Source of the DNA: an uncultured Alphaproteobacteria bacterium
GTDB taxonomy: Bacteria; Pseudomonadota; Alphaproteobacteria; Rhodobacterales; Rhodobacteraceae
NCBI GenBank assembly: GCA_902596605.1
Contig: CACJUU010000004.1
Location: 1-64,000 of the forward strand
Direction: 5' to 3'
DNA: 64,000 nucleotides
In this document: piece by piece, positions 1 to 9,135 of the stretch
Layout: the number at the start of each line of letters is the position of its first letter
Numbering within the stretch: the first letter of the stretch is position 1
Program-made: the position numbers and the translations under genes
Notes under the pieces: generated by a model
Told to the model about the DNA's origin: nothing
Seen by the model: the letters and a program-made list of their open reading frames with translations, nothing else
Database searches by the model: none

Positions 1-728
1 GAAAAACCTGACGCTTTTGGGGAATTTCCAAGTAGCTTTATTTTGAACCCCAGGCTGTGCCGAAATAATAGCACGTAGAAAAAAATGACCATCAATAAAG
101 AAAGTAGCACTCCCAGATGTATTCCAGTTCCCGCAATAATCTCAGCGTTTGAGGCTGATGTGTATTGGTTCAAATTACGAGAACCAGGAAAACCAGCACC
201 ATCCGGATTTCTTAAAAATCCCAATGATGCAAGAGCTAGAATTTGCTCCGCTACATATACTAGCATTAGAGAAACTAGTATCTCGTTAACTTGAAACTTG
301 ACTTTCAAAAAAGCTGGAATCATTGACCATAAACATCCTCCTATGACACCGATTAGTATCATTGCAGGAAAAATAACAATACTTTCCAACGGATAAAGAG
401 AAAGTGCAAATGATGCACCAAATATGGCTCCCATAATGTACTGACCCTCTGCTCCTATATTCCAGACATTTGCTTTGAAGCCAACAGAGAGGCCGAGCGC
501 GATCAAAATCAAAGGAGCCCCTTTTATAAAAATTTGTGGAATAGAGTATGTTGAAAATGTTTCGCTCATTAAAGGATCCCAAAATATCATTTTTATAGCG
601 GCAAAGGGATCTACTCCTAGAAAATAAAATAGTATTCCTCCAACTATCATCGTGAGCCCAACGGAAAATAATGGGCCCAGCAAAGAAAGAACCGGAGAAA
701 CATTTTCTCTCGGAATTAGCTTAAACAT
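1..728 (-). CDS. ABC transporter permease, BMP/nucleoside-type (partial, 3' end cut by window)
   Basis: Inner-membrane permease of a nucleoside or simple-sugar ABC importer; the frame stays open to the window edge, so the C-terminus is missing. The visible 242 residues begin MFKLIPRENVSP and hold several hydrophobic helices. The stretch GFKANVWNIGAEGQ (about residues 80-93) is typical of the permease partner of BMP-family binding proteins (YufP/NupB-like). It starts 11 bp after the ATPase stop, so both are in one operon; the second permease and the binding protein presumably follow outside the window. Substrate is inferred: the adjacent xanthine/uracil permease favours purine nucleosides or bases. 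Confidence 0.85.
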   Translation of the reverse strand, partial: MFKLIPRENVSPVLSLLGPLFSVGLTMIVGGILFYFLGVDPFAAIKMIFWDPLMSETFSTYSIPQIFIKGAPLILIALGLSVGFKANVWNIGAEGQYIMGAIFGASFALSLYPLESIVIFPAMILIGVIGGCLWSMIPAFLKVKFQVNEILVSLMLVYVAEQILALASLGFLRNPDGAGFPGSRNLNQYTSASNAEIIAGTGIHLGVLLSLLMVIFFYVLLFRHSLGFKIKLLGNSPKASGF

Positions 729-739
729 AAAGCATACCT

Positions 740-2254
740 CTAATCACTTATACCACCCATTATTGCACCGATTTCGTCTGTTTTTATATCCATAGTGTTA
801 GTGGGTATTGAAAGATTCCCATTTGTCAAAAAAGCAACCTTATTTGATATTTCAAGGATCTCATCCAAGTCTTGGCTTATTAAAATAATAGCAGCACCTG
901 TATTTGCTATATCAACAATTGCCTGTCTTATATTTGCCGCTGAGAGAGCATCTACACCCCATGTAGGTTGGTTTACTATGAATAAGGAAGGTTTTTGCCC
1001 AATCTCTCTTCCAACAACAAACTTCTGGAGATTACCACCAGACAGTGATGAAGCAAGTGCACTTACACCAGTGGTCTTTACGTTAAATTTCTCAATTATT
1101 TCATTCGTATATTCATTTAATTCACTAAAATCGATAAAACCCATTTTCATTTGAAAGCGTTTTTTAGGGTCTGTTATAAGGCTATTCTCCAATAAATTAA
1201 GATTTCCAACGGCTGCATGTCCAAGTCTTTCTTCAGGAGCAAAAGCCAACCCAATTTCTCGCCTTTCTCGAGGATTGAGCATTTCAATATCATTATCCAT
1301 ATATTTGATAGAAACATTCCGATCTTTTTTCTCTCCCGTGAGAACTTGCATTAGTTCTTCTTGTCCATTACCCGCAACTCCCCCAATGCCTAGAATTTCG
1401 GACTGATAAACCGCAAGATCAATATTTTTTAATGTCACTCCAAACTGTGTATCAGGTTTAACTTCGTTTATTTTTACAGAAAGAACTTTGTTACTTTTAT
1501 TTGCTGCCACTGGTCGTTTAGGTTCGAATAATGATTGGCCAACCATTATCTCTCCAAGCTCTCTTGGTGTCATTTTTTTTGGATCATATTCGCCAACTAT
1601 TGCGCCTTTTCTGAGAACAGATGCCGTGTCACATAAATCGGCAATTTCCTTTAACTTGTGTGATATGTAAAGAATAGAAGTTCCTTCGCTAGCCAATTTT
1701 TTCAAAGTCTTAAATAAGCTCTCACATTCAAATGGTGTGAGAACCGATGTTGGTTCATCCATAATCAAAAGCTTGGGCTTTTGTATCAAGGCACGGATAA
1801 TTTCAACTCTTTGCCGTTCTCCAGCTGATAAATCTCCTATAAAAGAAGATAAATTTACTTCTAAGCCATAACTTTCAGATAACATTATTACACTCGCATG
1901 GAGTTCCTTTTCACCAAGCTCCTTATCTAATCCCACTAAGATATTTTCAAATGCCGTCAGGGGTTCAAATAAAGAAAAGTGTTGGAATACCATACCGACG
2001 CCTAAGGCTCTTGCATCCTTGGGACTCTTTGGGGAATATTCCTCATTTAAAAATGTCATACTACCGCTGTCTGGCTGGAGCAACCCATAGATGATTTTTA
2101 CAAGCGTAGATTTTCCAGCTCCGTTTTCGCCTAATAATGCATGGATTTGGGAAGATCTTACATTTATAGAAATGTCGTTATTTGCCCTAACGTTTCCAAA
2201 TTCCTTATTTATTGCTCTGCACTGGAATAAAGTATTTTCAATTTTATTATTCAA
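740..2254 (-). CDS. Nucleoside/sugar ABC transporter ATPase with two ABC domains
   Basis: Cytoplasmic ATPase of 504 residues with two fused ABC domains, the usual size for RbsA/MglA/YufO-type subunits. The first domain has Walker A GENGAGKST (residues 42-50), signature LSAGERQ and Walker B LLIMDEPTS. The second has the degenerate P-loop VAGNGQEE and signature LSGGNLQK, the asymmetric pattern of BMP-type importers in which only the first site is fully competent. It is first in a minus-strand operon with the permease. Substrate is inferred to be a purine nucleoside or related base from the divergent NCS2 permease; a sugar cannot be excluded. Confidence 0.9.
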   Translation of the reverse strand: MNNKIENTLFQCRAINKEFGNVRANNDISINVRSSQIHALLGENGAGKSTLVKIIYGLLQPDSGSMTFLNEEYSPKSPKDARALGVGMVFQHFSLFEPLTAFENILVGLDKELGEKELHASVIMLSESYGLEVNLSSFIGDLSAGERQRVEIIRALIQKPKLLIMDEPTSVLTPFECESLFKTLKKLASEGTSILYISHKLKEIADLCDTASVLRKGAIVGEYDPKKMTPRELGEIMVGQSLFEPKRPVAANKSNKVLSVKINEVKPDTQFGVTLKNIDLAVYQSEILGIGGVAGNGQEELMQVLTGEKKDRNVSIKYMDNDIEMLNPRERREIGLAFAPEERLGHAAVGNLNLLENSLITDPKKRFQMKMGFIDFSELNEYTNEIIEKFNVKTTGVSALASSLSGGNLQKFVVGREIGQKPSLFIVNQPTWGVDALSAANIRQAIVDIANTGAAIILISQDLDEILEISNKVAFLTNGNLSIPTNTMDIKTDEIGAIMGGISD

Positions 2255-2411
2255 CTTGCGTGTCTTTTAATTAGTTGGATTTAAGTAGTGTAGGAACTTT
2301 GTCACAGTTTAACCACTGAAAAACTACCGAGGCGTTAATATATTGCCATGGATACTTAATTAGCATATCTTGTGTCTAGTACTCTATCAACAACAATATA
2401 AGGAGAAATTG

Positions 2412-3734
2412 ATGAGTAATTCAAATATAAATAGTCAATACGCAGATCCAAACATGACACCACCATTAGGAGAAGCTAGCACCTTGGGACTTCAACATGT
2501 CCTTGCTATGTTTGCTTCTAATGTTACTCCATCGGTAATAGTGGCTGGTGCTGCAGGATTGGCATTTGGAGGAGCAGAGCAGATCTATTTAATTCAAATG
2601 GCTATGCTTTTTGCCGGTATAGCAACACTATTTCAAACAGTCGGTTTTGGACCAGTGGGTGCAAGGCTACCTATCATGCAAGGAACTAGCTTTGCTTTTG
2701 TGGGCGTATTAGCAGGTATTGCCGCAACCCAAGGTCTATCCGTTGCATTAACATCCTGTATAATAGGAGGTGTAATTCACTTTCTACTTGGTGCTGTAAT
2801 TAAAGACATCAGGTGGCTATTTCCACCACTAGTTACGGGGCTAGTTATCCTAGCAATTGGCCTTTATTTAATTCCAGTTGCAATCAAGTATGCCGCTGGA
2901 GGCGCTGCAAAATTCCAAATGGAAGCGGAAAGCTTTGGCTCTCTAATGCATTGGAGTGTAGCAGGTGCTGTTGTAATTGTTGCTTTGATATGTAAGTTTT
3001 TTGGGAAAGGCTTAATATCGAATGCGGCTGTATTAATTGGTATAATAGCTGGTTACATCCTTGCGTTTGCGCAAGGAATGGTCAACTTTGCACCCGTAGC
3101 TAAAGCGAGTTGGTTTTCCGGCCTCACACCATTACCTTATGGCTTTGAATTCAGTCTCGGTGCTGTAATCGCAGTTACATTGGTTTGTATCGTTTCTGCG
3201 ATAGAGACAGTCGGAGACACATCAGCAACTACAAAGGCTGGGGCAGGTAGAGAAGCAACCGATGAAGAAATTTCAGGTGCAACATATGCCGATGGACTGG
3301 GTAGCGCTGTAGCGGGAGTTTTTGGAGGGTTACCAAATACCTCATTTAGCCAAAACGTCGGTATAGTAGGTATGACAGGGGTTATGTCTCGTCATGTAGT
3401 GACAATTGGAGCAATACTTTTGGTTGTCTGTGGCCTGATTCCAAAAATAGGTGCAATTATAGCCTCTATGCCACTTCCAGTATTAGGCGGCGGTGTTATA
3501 GTTATGTTCGGAATGGTGGCAGCAGCCGGCCTAAATGTATTAAGTGAAGTTAAACTTAATAGAAGAAATATGGTTATAATCGCTGTTTCATTGGCTGTAG
3601 GGTTAGGCTTGAATTTAGTACCTTCCGCGGTTCAATATCTTCCAGGTGTAGTAAAAGTGTTAGCTACTTCAGCTGTCGCACCAACAGCTATAGTCGCAGT
3701 CATACTTAATTTAGTTTTACCAGAGGAAGACTAA
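2412..3734 (+). CDS. NCS2-family xanthine/uracil permease
   Basis: Secondary transporter importing a purine or pyrimidine base with a cation. The 440-residue protein has about 12-14 hydrophobic segments, the MQGTSFAFVG motif near residue 95 and the family signature QNVGIVGMTG around residue 319. I chose ATG 2412 because AGGAGA lies 6 bp upstream and the family N-terminus fits; an in-frame upstream start at 2370 would add 14 unusual residues. It diverges from the nucleoside ABC operon and ends at a strong hairpin. Whether xanthine, uric acid or uracil is carried cannot be read from sequence; the context leans to purines. Confidence 0.9.
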   Translation: MSNSNINSQYADPNMTPPLGEASTLGLQHVLAMFASNVTPSVIVAGAAGLAFGGAEQIYLIQMAMLFAGIATLFQTVGFGPVGARLPIMQGTSFAFVGVLAGIAATQGLSVALTSCIIGGVIHFLLGAVIKDIRWLFPPLVTGLVILAIGLYLIPVAIKYAAGGAAKFQMEAESFGSLMHWSVAGAVVIVALICKFFGKGLISNAAVLIGIIAGYILAFAQGMVNFAPVAKASWFSGLTPLPYGFEFSLGAVIAVTLVCIVSAIETVGDTSATTKAGAGREATDEEISGATYADGLGSAVAGVFGGLPNTSFSQNVGIVGMTGVMSRHVVTIGAILLVVCGLIPKIGAIIASMPLPVLGGGVIVMFGMVAAAGLNVLSEVKLNRRNMVIIAVSLAVGLGLNLVPSAVQYLPGVVKVLATSAVAPTAIVAVILNLVLPEED

Positions 3735-3742
3735 AATCGAAA

Positions 3743-3773
3743 AATAAGGGCAGTAGTAAAAACTGCCCTTATT
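3743..3773. terminator. Bidirectional hairpin terminator
   Basis: A perfect 12-bp inverted repeat (AATAAGGGCAGT / ACTGCCCTTATT) with a 7-nt loop starts 9 bp after the NCS2 permease stop and 31 bp before the end of the convergent AIG2 gene. Read on the minus strand it is followed by TTTTCGATTTT; on the plus strand the stem itself ends in TTATT. It probably serves both genes. Confidence 0.85.
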
Positions 3774-3803
3774 ACTTAAAAAAATGCGTTAGATACTAGC
3801 TGA

Positions 3804-4265
3804 TCATTGCTTCCATCGAGCACTTTCATATCCTTTACCACTGTCAGCTATAATAGAATTTTCATGGGCCTCCAGTAAAAAATCTAAGTTTAAGTCGCAG
3901 TTTTTGTAGCCTTCGCTAATCACATTGAAATACTTTCTAGATGGTGGAGCAATGCCATATTTTCCAACCATAATATAGGTCATTGCTGTCACCTGAGTGC
4001 CATCTAATATGACATTTAATTCCTTCTTATCGTATAACTGTGGATAGTCTTCATAAATATCCAGAGCTTTTTCACACTCCTCAGTGATTTGAAAAACTCC
4101 TACAGGTACATGTTTACCTAAATCTTTTTCAATAGTAGCGACCGACTTAAATATTAGTCTCCAGTCTTTCAGCATTGTATTTCCCAGATATCTTGCATTG
4201 GGGCACCTGTCCGCCATTTGTCGATGGTTTAAATTCGATCCGTATGCCAAATATAATTTTGTCAA
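3804..4265 (-). CDS. AIG2-like / gamma-glutamylcyclotransferase family protein
   Basis: A 153-residue protein of the gamma-glutamylcyclotransferase fold. It begins with the family motif YGSNL (residues 8-12), and has DIYEDYPQLY near residue 90, where the family glutamate acts as acid/base. Members cleave gamma-glutamyl amino acids or amines to 5-oxoproline. The start is TTG 4265, preceded by a clear AGGAG; no better start exists before YGSNL. It converges on the NCS2 permease, and AIG2-like genes often sit in purine-degradation neighbourhoods, but the actual substrate here is unknown. Confidence 0.75.
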   Translation of the reverse strand: MTKLYLAYGSNLNHRQMADRCPNARYLGNTMLKDWRLIFKSVATIEKDLGKHVPVGVFQITEECEKALDIYEDYPQLYDKKELNVILDGTQVTAMTYIMVGKYGIAPPSRKYFNVISEGYKNCDLNLDFLLEAHENSIIADSGKGYESARWKQ

Positions 4266-4369
4266 CTATTTCTCCTAATGAAAACATTTATTGGTCTATC
4301 ATGAATAGGAAATTACGAGTAGTATTATTACCAACTAATAGTATTTATTGTTATAAATGGAGTTCTCTA

Positions 4370-4603
4370 ATGGTTGACCAGATGTGGGGTTTATTCCTAT
4401 ATTCTGTAGTAAGTGGCATTGGGTTCGATGTATCGCATTCTATTAGTGATCTGAATCGATCCTATCTAACAAAAAATGCCTGTGTTGAAGCTGCAAAATC
4501 ACTGAATAAAAAACCGAATCGTGATAAACAAATTGGGCTTGATAACGGTGTTAGCCTCCGTTACGTCTGTCTACTAAAGCCTAGCAAGGATCCTACTACT
4601 TAG
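4370..4603 (+). CDS. Small hypothetical protein, possibly exported
   Basis: I do not recognise it. From ATG 4370 (TGGAG about 9 bp upstream) it encodes 77 residues: a short hydrophobic N-terminus (MWGLFLYSVVSGIGF), then a small domain with one Cys in NACVEAAKSL and one in RYVCLL near the end. The spacing (a Cys plus A-rich helix, then a V-C at the C-terminus) resembles small secreted proteins I have seen in other proteobacteria, perhaps with one disulfide. An earlier start at 4301 is possible and would add 23 residues. It diverges from the AIG2-like gene. Coding status is uncertain. Confidence 0.45.
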   Translation: MVDQMWGLFLYSVVSGIGFDVSHSISDLNRSYLTKNACVEAAKSLNKKPNRDKQIGLDNGVSLRYVCLLKPSKDPTT

Positions 4604-4882
4604 AAAATTTACTGTAAGAAAAAAAGCAATTTTTTAGATTTTTCAATGAGATAGTGCCTGTGGATAAAATTGTTGATAAAAAAGCTATTGACTTGACCAG
4701 TTAAATTAAAGCCTTTTTTTGAATTTCTCTGAGAATCAGTAACAAATTTCTAAGTTATTGATTTAAAGCACTTTTTTTATCTTTTATGTCTTTTTGTGAG
4801 GATTATTTTTTAAAAATATCTTTTTGAGCATGATTCTACACCGTCGTGGACAAAACGAATCAAGCATAAAAGTTATCTTTTA

Positions 4883-5953
4883 TTATAATAGTTGATAATT
4901 CGGTGTTGACAGTGATATTTTTTTCTCGTCATCAGTCATTTCTTCAGGAATTTCTTCAAAAAGGGGTGAAGACAGATACCTTTCTCCAGTATCGGGCACC
5001 ATACACAAAATATTTGAGTCAGGTGGGGCATCTTTTGCAACTTCCATAGCAATTGCAAATGTTGAACCTCCTGATATTCCTGTAATAATTCCTTCCGCTC
5101 GCGCTAATCTTTTTGCCCATGTAATTCCTTGCTCACCGGAAACGGGAAGCAACTTGTCAAAATAGTTATTATCTATGGCCTCCTGCAGAACAAATGGTAT
5201 AAAATCTGGTGTCCACCCCTGGATCAAATGGGGATTCCAAGAAGAGTGACTTGTAGCTGGTGTATTGTCGGAATGTCTATCTTGCTTCAATTCACTCCCA
5301 ATCAAAGCTGCGTTTTCCGGCTCGGTTAAAATTATTTTGGTTCTAGGACTTTTTTCTCTTAATACCCGTCCAACTCCAGAAACAGTTCCTCCAGTACCAT
5401 ACCCACTAACCCAATAATCCAATCCAACATCCGAGAAGTCACTCAAAATCTCTTGTGCTGTGGTATTTTGATGTATTTCTGCATTTGCTTCTGTTTCAAA
5501 TTGTTGTGCAAAAAACCATCCATTTTTTTCGGCCAGCTCTTTTGCCTTATTATACATTCCAAAACCCTTTTCGGCTCTAGGCGTCAAAACAACTTTGGCA
5601 CCCAAATATCTCATAATTTTCCTTCGCTCTATCGAAAAACTGTCTGCCATAGTTACGACAAGCGGATATCCCCTAGCCGCACACACCATTGCCAATCCGA
5701 TACCCGTGTTGCCACTTGTTGCTTCGACTACTGTCTGGCCTGGCTTGAGCAAGCCTTTTTGCTCAGCATTTTCTATAATACTTATTGCTAGACGGTCCTT
5801 GACTGAACTGGCGGGATTAAAAAACTCAGCTTTGACATACATATTTACATGCTTGGGTGCTAGAGTATTTATTCTTATGCAAGGCGTATCCCCTATAGTT
5901 TCTGTTACGCTCTCATAAAGCTTGCTTTTTCCTTTAGTTGTTCGCTTTTCCAA
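4883..5953 (-). CDS. cysK: Cysteine synthase (O-acetylserine sulfhydrylase)
   Basis: PLP enzyme making cysteine from O-acetylserine and sulfide. The 356 residues include the PLP-lysine motif SSVKDR (near residue 50), the substrate loop TSGNTG and the phosphate-binding loop GYGTGGT near residue 185. It ends with YLSSPLFEEIPEEMTDDE, a C-terminus seen in CysK-type enzymes. It is longer than the classic ~310-320 aa form because of an insertion near residues 215-250 and a C-terminal tail. The start is TTG 5953 behind GGAGG. It lies 18 bp downstream of paaK on the same strand, so read-through is possible, though a functional link to phenylacetate is not evident. A cystathionine-type or CysM activity cannot be excluded. 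Confidence 0.85.
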   Translation of the reverse strand: MEKRTTKGKSKLYESVTETIGDTPCIRINTLAPKHVNMYVKAEFFNPASSVKDRLAISIIENAEQKGLLKPGQTVVEATSGNTGIGLAMVCAARGYPLVVTMADSFSIERRKIMRYLGAKVVLTPRAEKGFGMYNKAKELAEKNGWFFAQQFETEANAEIHQNTTAQEILSDFSDVGLDYWVSGYGTGGTVSGVGRVLREKSPRTKIILTEPENAALIGSELKQDRHSDNTPATSHSSWNPHLIQGWTPDFIPFVLQEAIDNNYFDKLLPVSGEQGITWAKRLARAEGIITGISGGSTFAIAMEVAKDAPPDSNILCMVPDTGERYLSSPLFEEIPEEMTDDEKKISLSTPNYQLL

Positions 5954-5971
5954 TTTTTCCTCCGTTTGATA

Positions 5972-7276
5972 TTATCTTTCGTCAATTACTCTTACAGCCT
6001 TTCCTTCCGACCTTGGCACCGAGCCTTTTTTTCCAACATTTACCTCAATGCTTAACCCCATGATGTCCTTTACACGTTTTTTCAGGTTAGCAGACAAATT
6101 TTCCACATAGGATTGTTCCACATCTTCTGACTTGTAGTGCTCAGTATACACTATCATCTTGTCCATCCTTCCATCCTTAATCAGTTTAATTTGAAAATGA
6201 GGGGATAAACTATCTATTTTTAATAATTGTTCCTCAATTTGCGTGGGAAAGATATTTACACCTCTAATTATCATCATATCATCGCTGCGGCCGGTTATCT
6301 TTTCCATCCTGCGCATAGAGCGCGCGGTACCCTTCATCAATTTTGTTAAATCCTTGGTCCTGTATCTAATTATAGGAAAGGCCTCTTTGCATAAAGATGA
6401 AAAAACCAACTCACCTTTCTCCCCATCCTCTAAAACATTTCCAGATTCCACATTGATTATCTCTGGATAAAAATAATCTTCCCAAACGTGTAAACCGTCT
6501 TTTGCCTCAACACACTCATTAGCCACTCCCGGTCCGAGTACCTCTGATAGTCCATAAATATCAACTGCATGCATATCAAATTGCGACTCAATCTCGCTAC
6601 GCATAGAGTTTGTCCAAGGCTCAGCCCCGAAAATACCAACTTCCAATGAAGATTTCTTAGGGTCTAAACCCTGTGCTTTGAATTCATCTAAAATAGATAG
6701 AATGTAAGAGGGTGTAACGGTTATGCCTTTAGGCATAAAATCGTTGATCAGCTGTACTTGTCTTGCTGTCATACCACCAGAAACTGGGATAACCGTTAAT
6801 CCCATTTTTTCAGCCCCTCCATGCAAGCCCAAGCCACCAGTAAACAGCCCATAACCATATGCATTATGAAGCATATCTCCCTTTTTCATGCCCGAGGCAC
6901 GTAGACATCGCTCAATTAAGTGCTCCCACATTTCCAAATCATTTTTCGTGTAAGCAACAACTGTCGGTTTTCCTGTGGTGCCGGATGAAGCATGTATTCT
7001 GGCAATATCCTTTAATTTGTGTGCAAACATATTAAATGGATAGTTCTTTCTAAGATCTTCTTTTGTTGTAAATGGGAATAGCTTTATATCCTCCAAATAT
7101 TTCAAATCACTAGGATGAATTCCGATTTCATCATATTTTTTTTTGTAAAATGCAACGTTCCTATAGGCGTGATCGACAGACCACTTTAATCTAACAAGTT
7201 GTAGGGCTTTTATTTCGTCAATAGATGCAATCTCGATTGGTTCCAATTCGTGTTTTTTTGGAGTTAAATCCCTCAT
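5972..7276 (-). CDS. paaK: Phenylacetate-CoA ligase
   Basis: Adenylate-forming ligase that activates phenylacetate with ATP and CoA, the first step of aerobic phenylacetate degradation. The 434 residues match the family length. Motifs seen: the P-loop-like HASSGTTGKPT (near residue 95), YGLSEVLGPGVA (near residue 242) and the C-terminal hinge TGRSDDMMIIRGVNIFP (near residue 340). The start is ATG 7276. It lies 4 bp after paaI and diverges from paaABCDE, so the whole upper pathway is together here. Confidence 0.95.
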   Translation of the reverse strand: MRDLTPKKHELEPIEIASIDEIKALQLVRLKWSVDHAYRNVAFYKKKYDEIGIHPSDLKYLEDIKLFPFTTKEDLRKNYPFNMFAHKLKDIARIHASSGTTGKPTVVAYTKNDLEMWEHLIERCLRASGMKKGDMLHNAYGYGLFTGGLGLHGGAEKMGLTVIPVSGGMTARQVQLINDFMPKGITVTPSYILSILDEFKAQGLDPKKSSLEVGIFGAEPWTNSMRSEIESQFDMHAVDIYGLSEVLGPGVANECVEAKDGLHVWEDYFYPEIINVESGNVLEDGEKGELVFSSLCKEAFPIIRYRTKDLTKLMKGTARSMRRMEKITGRSDDMMIIRGVNIFPTQIEEQLLKIDSLSPHFQIKLIKDGRMDKMIVYTEHYKSEDVEQSYVENLSANLKKRVKDIMGLSIEVNVGKKGSVPRSEGKAVRVIDER

Positions 7277-7280
7277 TCAT

Positions 7281-7706
7281 TTATTCCTTAAAGTTTTGCC
7301 CACCGATCGTTCTTGAAAGTCCTCTGAACTCGGCTATTTTCTGTTTCTTGTTATTAAAAACGGAAACATCATAAATCCCTGATCGGCCAGTTCGACTAAC
7401 CTCTCTAGCCTTTGCTATCAGCTTTTCACCTTTTTGCGCGGGCGCTATAAAAGTAATCATATTATTTTGGGCAACTGCCGCTTGATTATAGCTGTTACAG
7501 GCAAACGCAAAAGCACTGTCTGCAAGGGTAAAAATAAATCCTCCATGGCAAATGTCGTGCCCATTGAGGTGTTTCTGCTTTACTATTAAACTTAAATCAG
7601 CTTTTCCAGGGGCTATGCTTTCTATTTTTATTCCAATTCCCTTAGAAGCTTTATCTTTCTTCCACATTGTCTCTGCAGATTTTTTTGCTCGTTCTAAAGG
7701 CGTCAT
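7281..7706 (-). CDS. paaI: Phenylacetate-pathway hotdog thioesterase
   Basis: A 141-residue hotdog thioesterase. HGGFIFTLADSAFAFACNS (about residues 55-73) is the PaaI catalytic helix, with the Asp that attacks the thioester. PaaI is known to hydrolyse ring-hydroxylated or epoxidised phenylacetyl-CoA species, rescuing CoA from dead-end intermediates. It is first in the paaI-paaK(-cysK) transcription direction, divergent from paaA across a 165-bp gap that must hold both promoters. I found no recognisable PaaX or PaaR regulator gene nearby. Confidence 0.9.
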   Translation of the reverse strand: MTPLERAKKSAETMWKKDKASKGIGIKIESIAPGKADLSLIVKQKHLNGHDICHGGFIFTLADSAFAFACNSYNQAAVAQNNMITFIAPAQKGEKLIAKAREVSRTGRSGIYDVSVFNNKKQKIAEFRGLSRTIGGQNFKE

Positions 7707-7871
7707 ACCACAATTCCATTAAATCAAAAAATTGGATTTCCGTTAGATTAACATTAGATAAAATCTTACCGCAATTTTTTTTGGTATATTTTTTGGTAGA
7801 TATTGAAGAGCAACCTTTTTTAACATATAAGATATCTATAAAGGATTACACGTAAATGATAGGTAAGTACA

Positions 7872-8843
7872 ATGGCTAGAGAACAAAACGAAAAAATAGT
7901 ATCTTTGGAAGAATTTCAGGAAAAAATCGATCGAGACGAAAAAATAGAGCCCAAAGACTCTATGCCTGAAGCCTACAGAAAAACATTGATCAGACAAATA
8001 GGGCAACACGCGCATTCAGAGGTTGTGGGTATGCTCCCAGAGGGAAACTGGATCACTCGAGCTCCTACACTTAGAAGAAAGTTATCCCTTTTAGCAAAGG
8101 TGCAAGACGAAGCAGGTCATGGACTATACCTTTATTGCGCAGCCGAGACCCTCGGAAAATCAAGAATGGAAATGACCCAAGAACTCTTGTCCGGTGAAGC
8201 AAAATACTCATCAATCTTTAATTACCCTACTCCTACATGGGCAGACATTGGTGCCATTGGGTGGCTTGTTGACGGTGCAGCAATAATGAACCAAATTCCC
8301 CTTTGCCGATGTTCATATGGTCCGTACGCGCGAGCAATGATAAGGATATGCAAGGAAGAAAGTTTCCACCAACGCCAAGGCTATGAAATAATGCTTACCC
8401 TTGCTAGAGGGACGAAAGCACAAAAAGAAATGGCACAGAGAGCCCTGAACAGATGGTGGTGGCCAAGTGTTATGATGTTTGGGCCCAGTGATGCTGATAG
8501 TCCTAACACTGAAAACTCTGTAAAATGGAAAATTAAAAGATACACAAACGATGAGTTGCGGCAGAAATTTGTGGATGCTATCGTTCCTCAGGCCAAAAAA
8601 ATCGGCCTTACCGTTCCTGATAAAGACTTGAAGTGGGATAAAAAAAGAAATAATGGCCAAGGTGGCTATGCGTATGGAGAAATAAACTGGGACGAGTTTT
8701 GGAGAGTAGTAAGAGGGGATGGTCCGATGAACAATGAAAGGATATCTGCCAAACAAAAAGCTTGGAACGAAGGTAGCTGGGTCAGAGCTGCAGCACATGC
8801 ACATGCTTTAAAGAAACAAACTGCCTTACACGCTGCTGAATAA
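7872..8843 (+). CDS. paaA: Phenylacetyl-CoA 1,2-epoxidase subunit A (catalytic)
   Basis: Catalytic diiron subunit of the phenylacetyl-CoA epoxygenase, which inserts oxygen across the ring to give the 1,2-epoxide. The 323 residues match the family. Two E-x-x-H iron-ligand motifs are visible: E80-A-G-H83 and E163-S-F-H166. It is the first gene of a tight paaABCDE operon (1-bp gap to paaB). The start ATG 7872 is preceded by GGTAAG about 5 bp upstream. Downstream pathway genes (paaG, paaZ, paaF, paaH, paaJ) are not in this window. Confidence 0.96.
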   Translation: MAREQNEKIVSLEEFQEKIDRDEKIEPKDSMPEAYRKTLIRQIGQHAHSEVVGMLPEGNWITRAPTLRRKLSLLAKVQDEAGHGLYLYCAAETLGKSRMEMTQELLSGEAKYSSIFNYPTPTWADIGAIGWLVDGAAIMNQIPLCRCSYGPYARAMIRICKEESFHQRQGYEIMLTLARGTKAQKEMAQRALNRWWWPSVMMFGPSDADSPNTENSVKWKIKRYTNDELRQKFVDAIVPQAKKIGLTVPDKDLKWDKKRNNGQGGYAYGEINWDEFWRVVRGDGPMNNERISAKQKAWNEGSWVRAAAHAHALKKQTALHAAE

Positions 8844-8844
8844 A

Positions 8845-9135
8845 TTGGCTAGTGAGGAAAAAGAAACTATCCTCTGGGAGGTATTTATACAGCCAAAAAA
8901 TGGCCTGTCACATCGTCACTGTGGATCAATTCATGCTCCAGACCGCGAAATGGCAATATTATCTGCAAGGAACGTATACAGTCGTAGGGGAGAGGGTCAG
9001 TCAATTTGGGTCGTAAAGTCTATCGACATAGTATCTTCTGATCCTGATGAGAAAGAAGAAACTTTTAGTTCTGATGATAAAATTTATCGCCATCCCACTT
9101 TTTATGATGTTCCAGATGATGTAGGTCACATGTAA
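8845..9135 (+). CDS. paaB: Phenylacetyl-CoA 1,2-epoxidase subunit B
   Basis: Small 96-residue subunit of the PaaABCE monooxygenase, thought to bridge subcomplexes. The core LWEVFIQPKNGLSHRHCGS and HAPDREMAILSARNVY matches PaaB closely. The start is TTG 8845, only 1 bp after the paaA stop; no ATG is available before the conserved LWEVF. Its stop overlaps the paaC start (TAATG), which suggests translational coupling. Confidence 0.94.
   Translation: MASEEKETILWEVFIQPKNGLSHRHCGSIHAPDREMAILSARNVYSRRGEGQSIWVVKSIDIVSSDPDEKEETFSSDDKIYRHPTFYDVPDDVGHM

Noticed and set aside
2255-2411. Purine riboswitch in front of the xanthine/uracil permease
   Set aside because: I could not find the three-way junction or the conserved loop motifs of purine or xanthine riboswitches.
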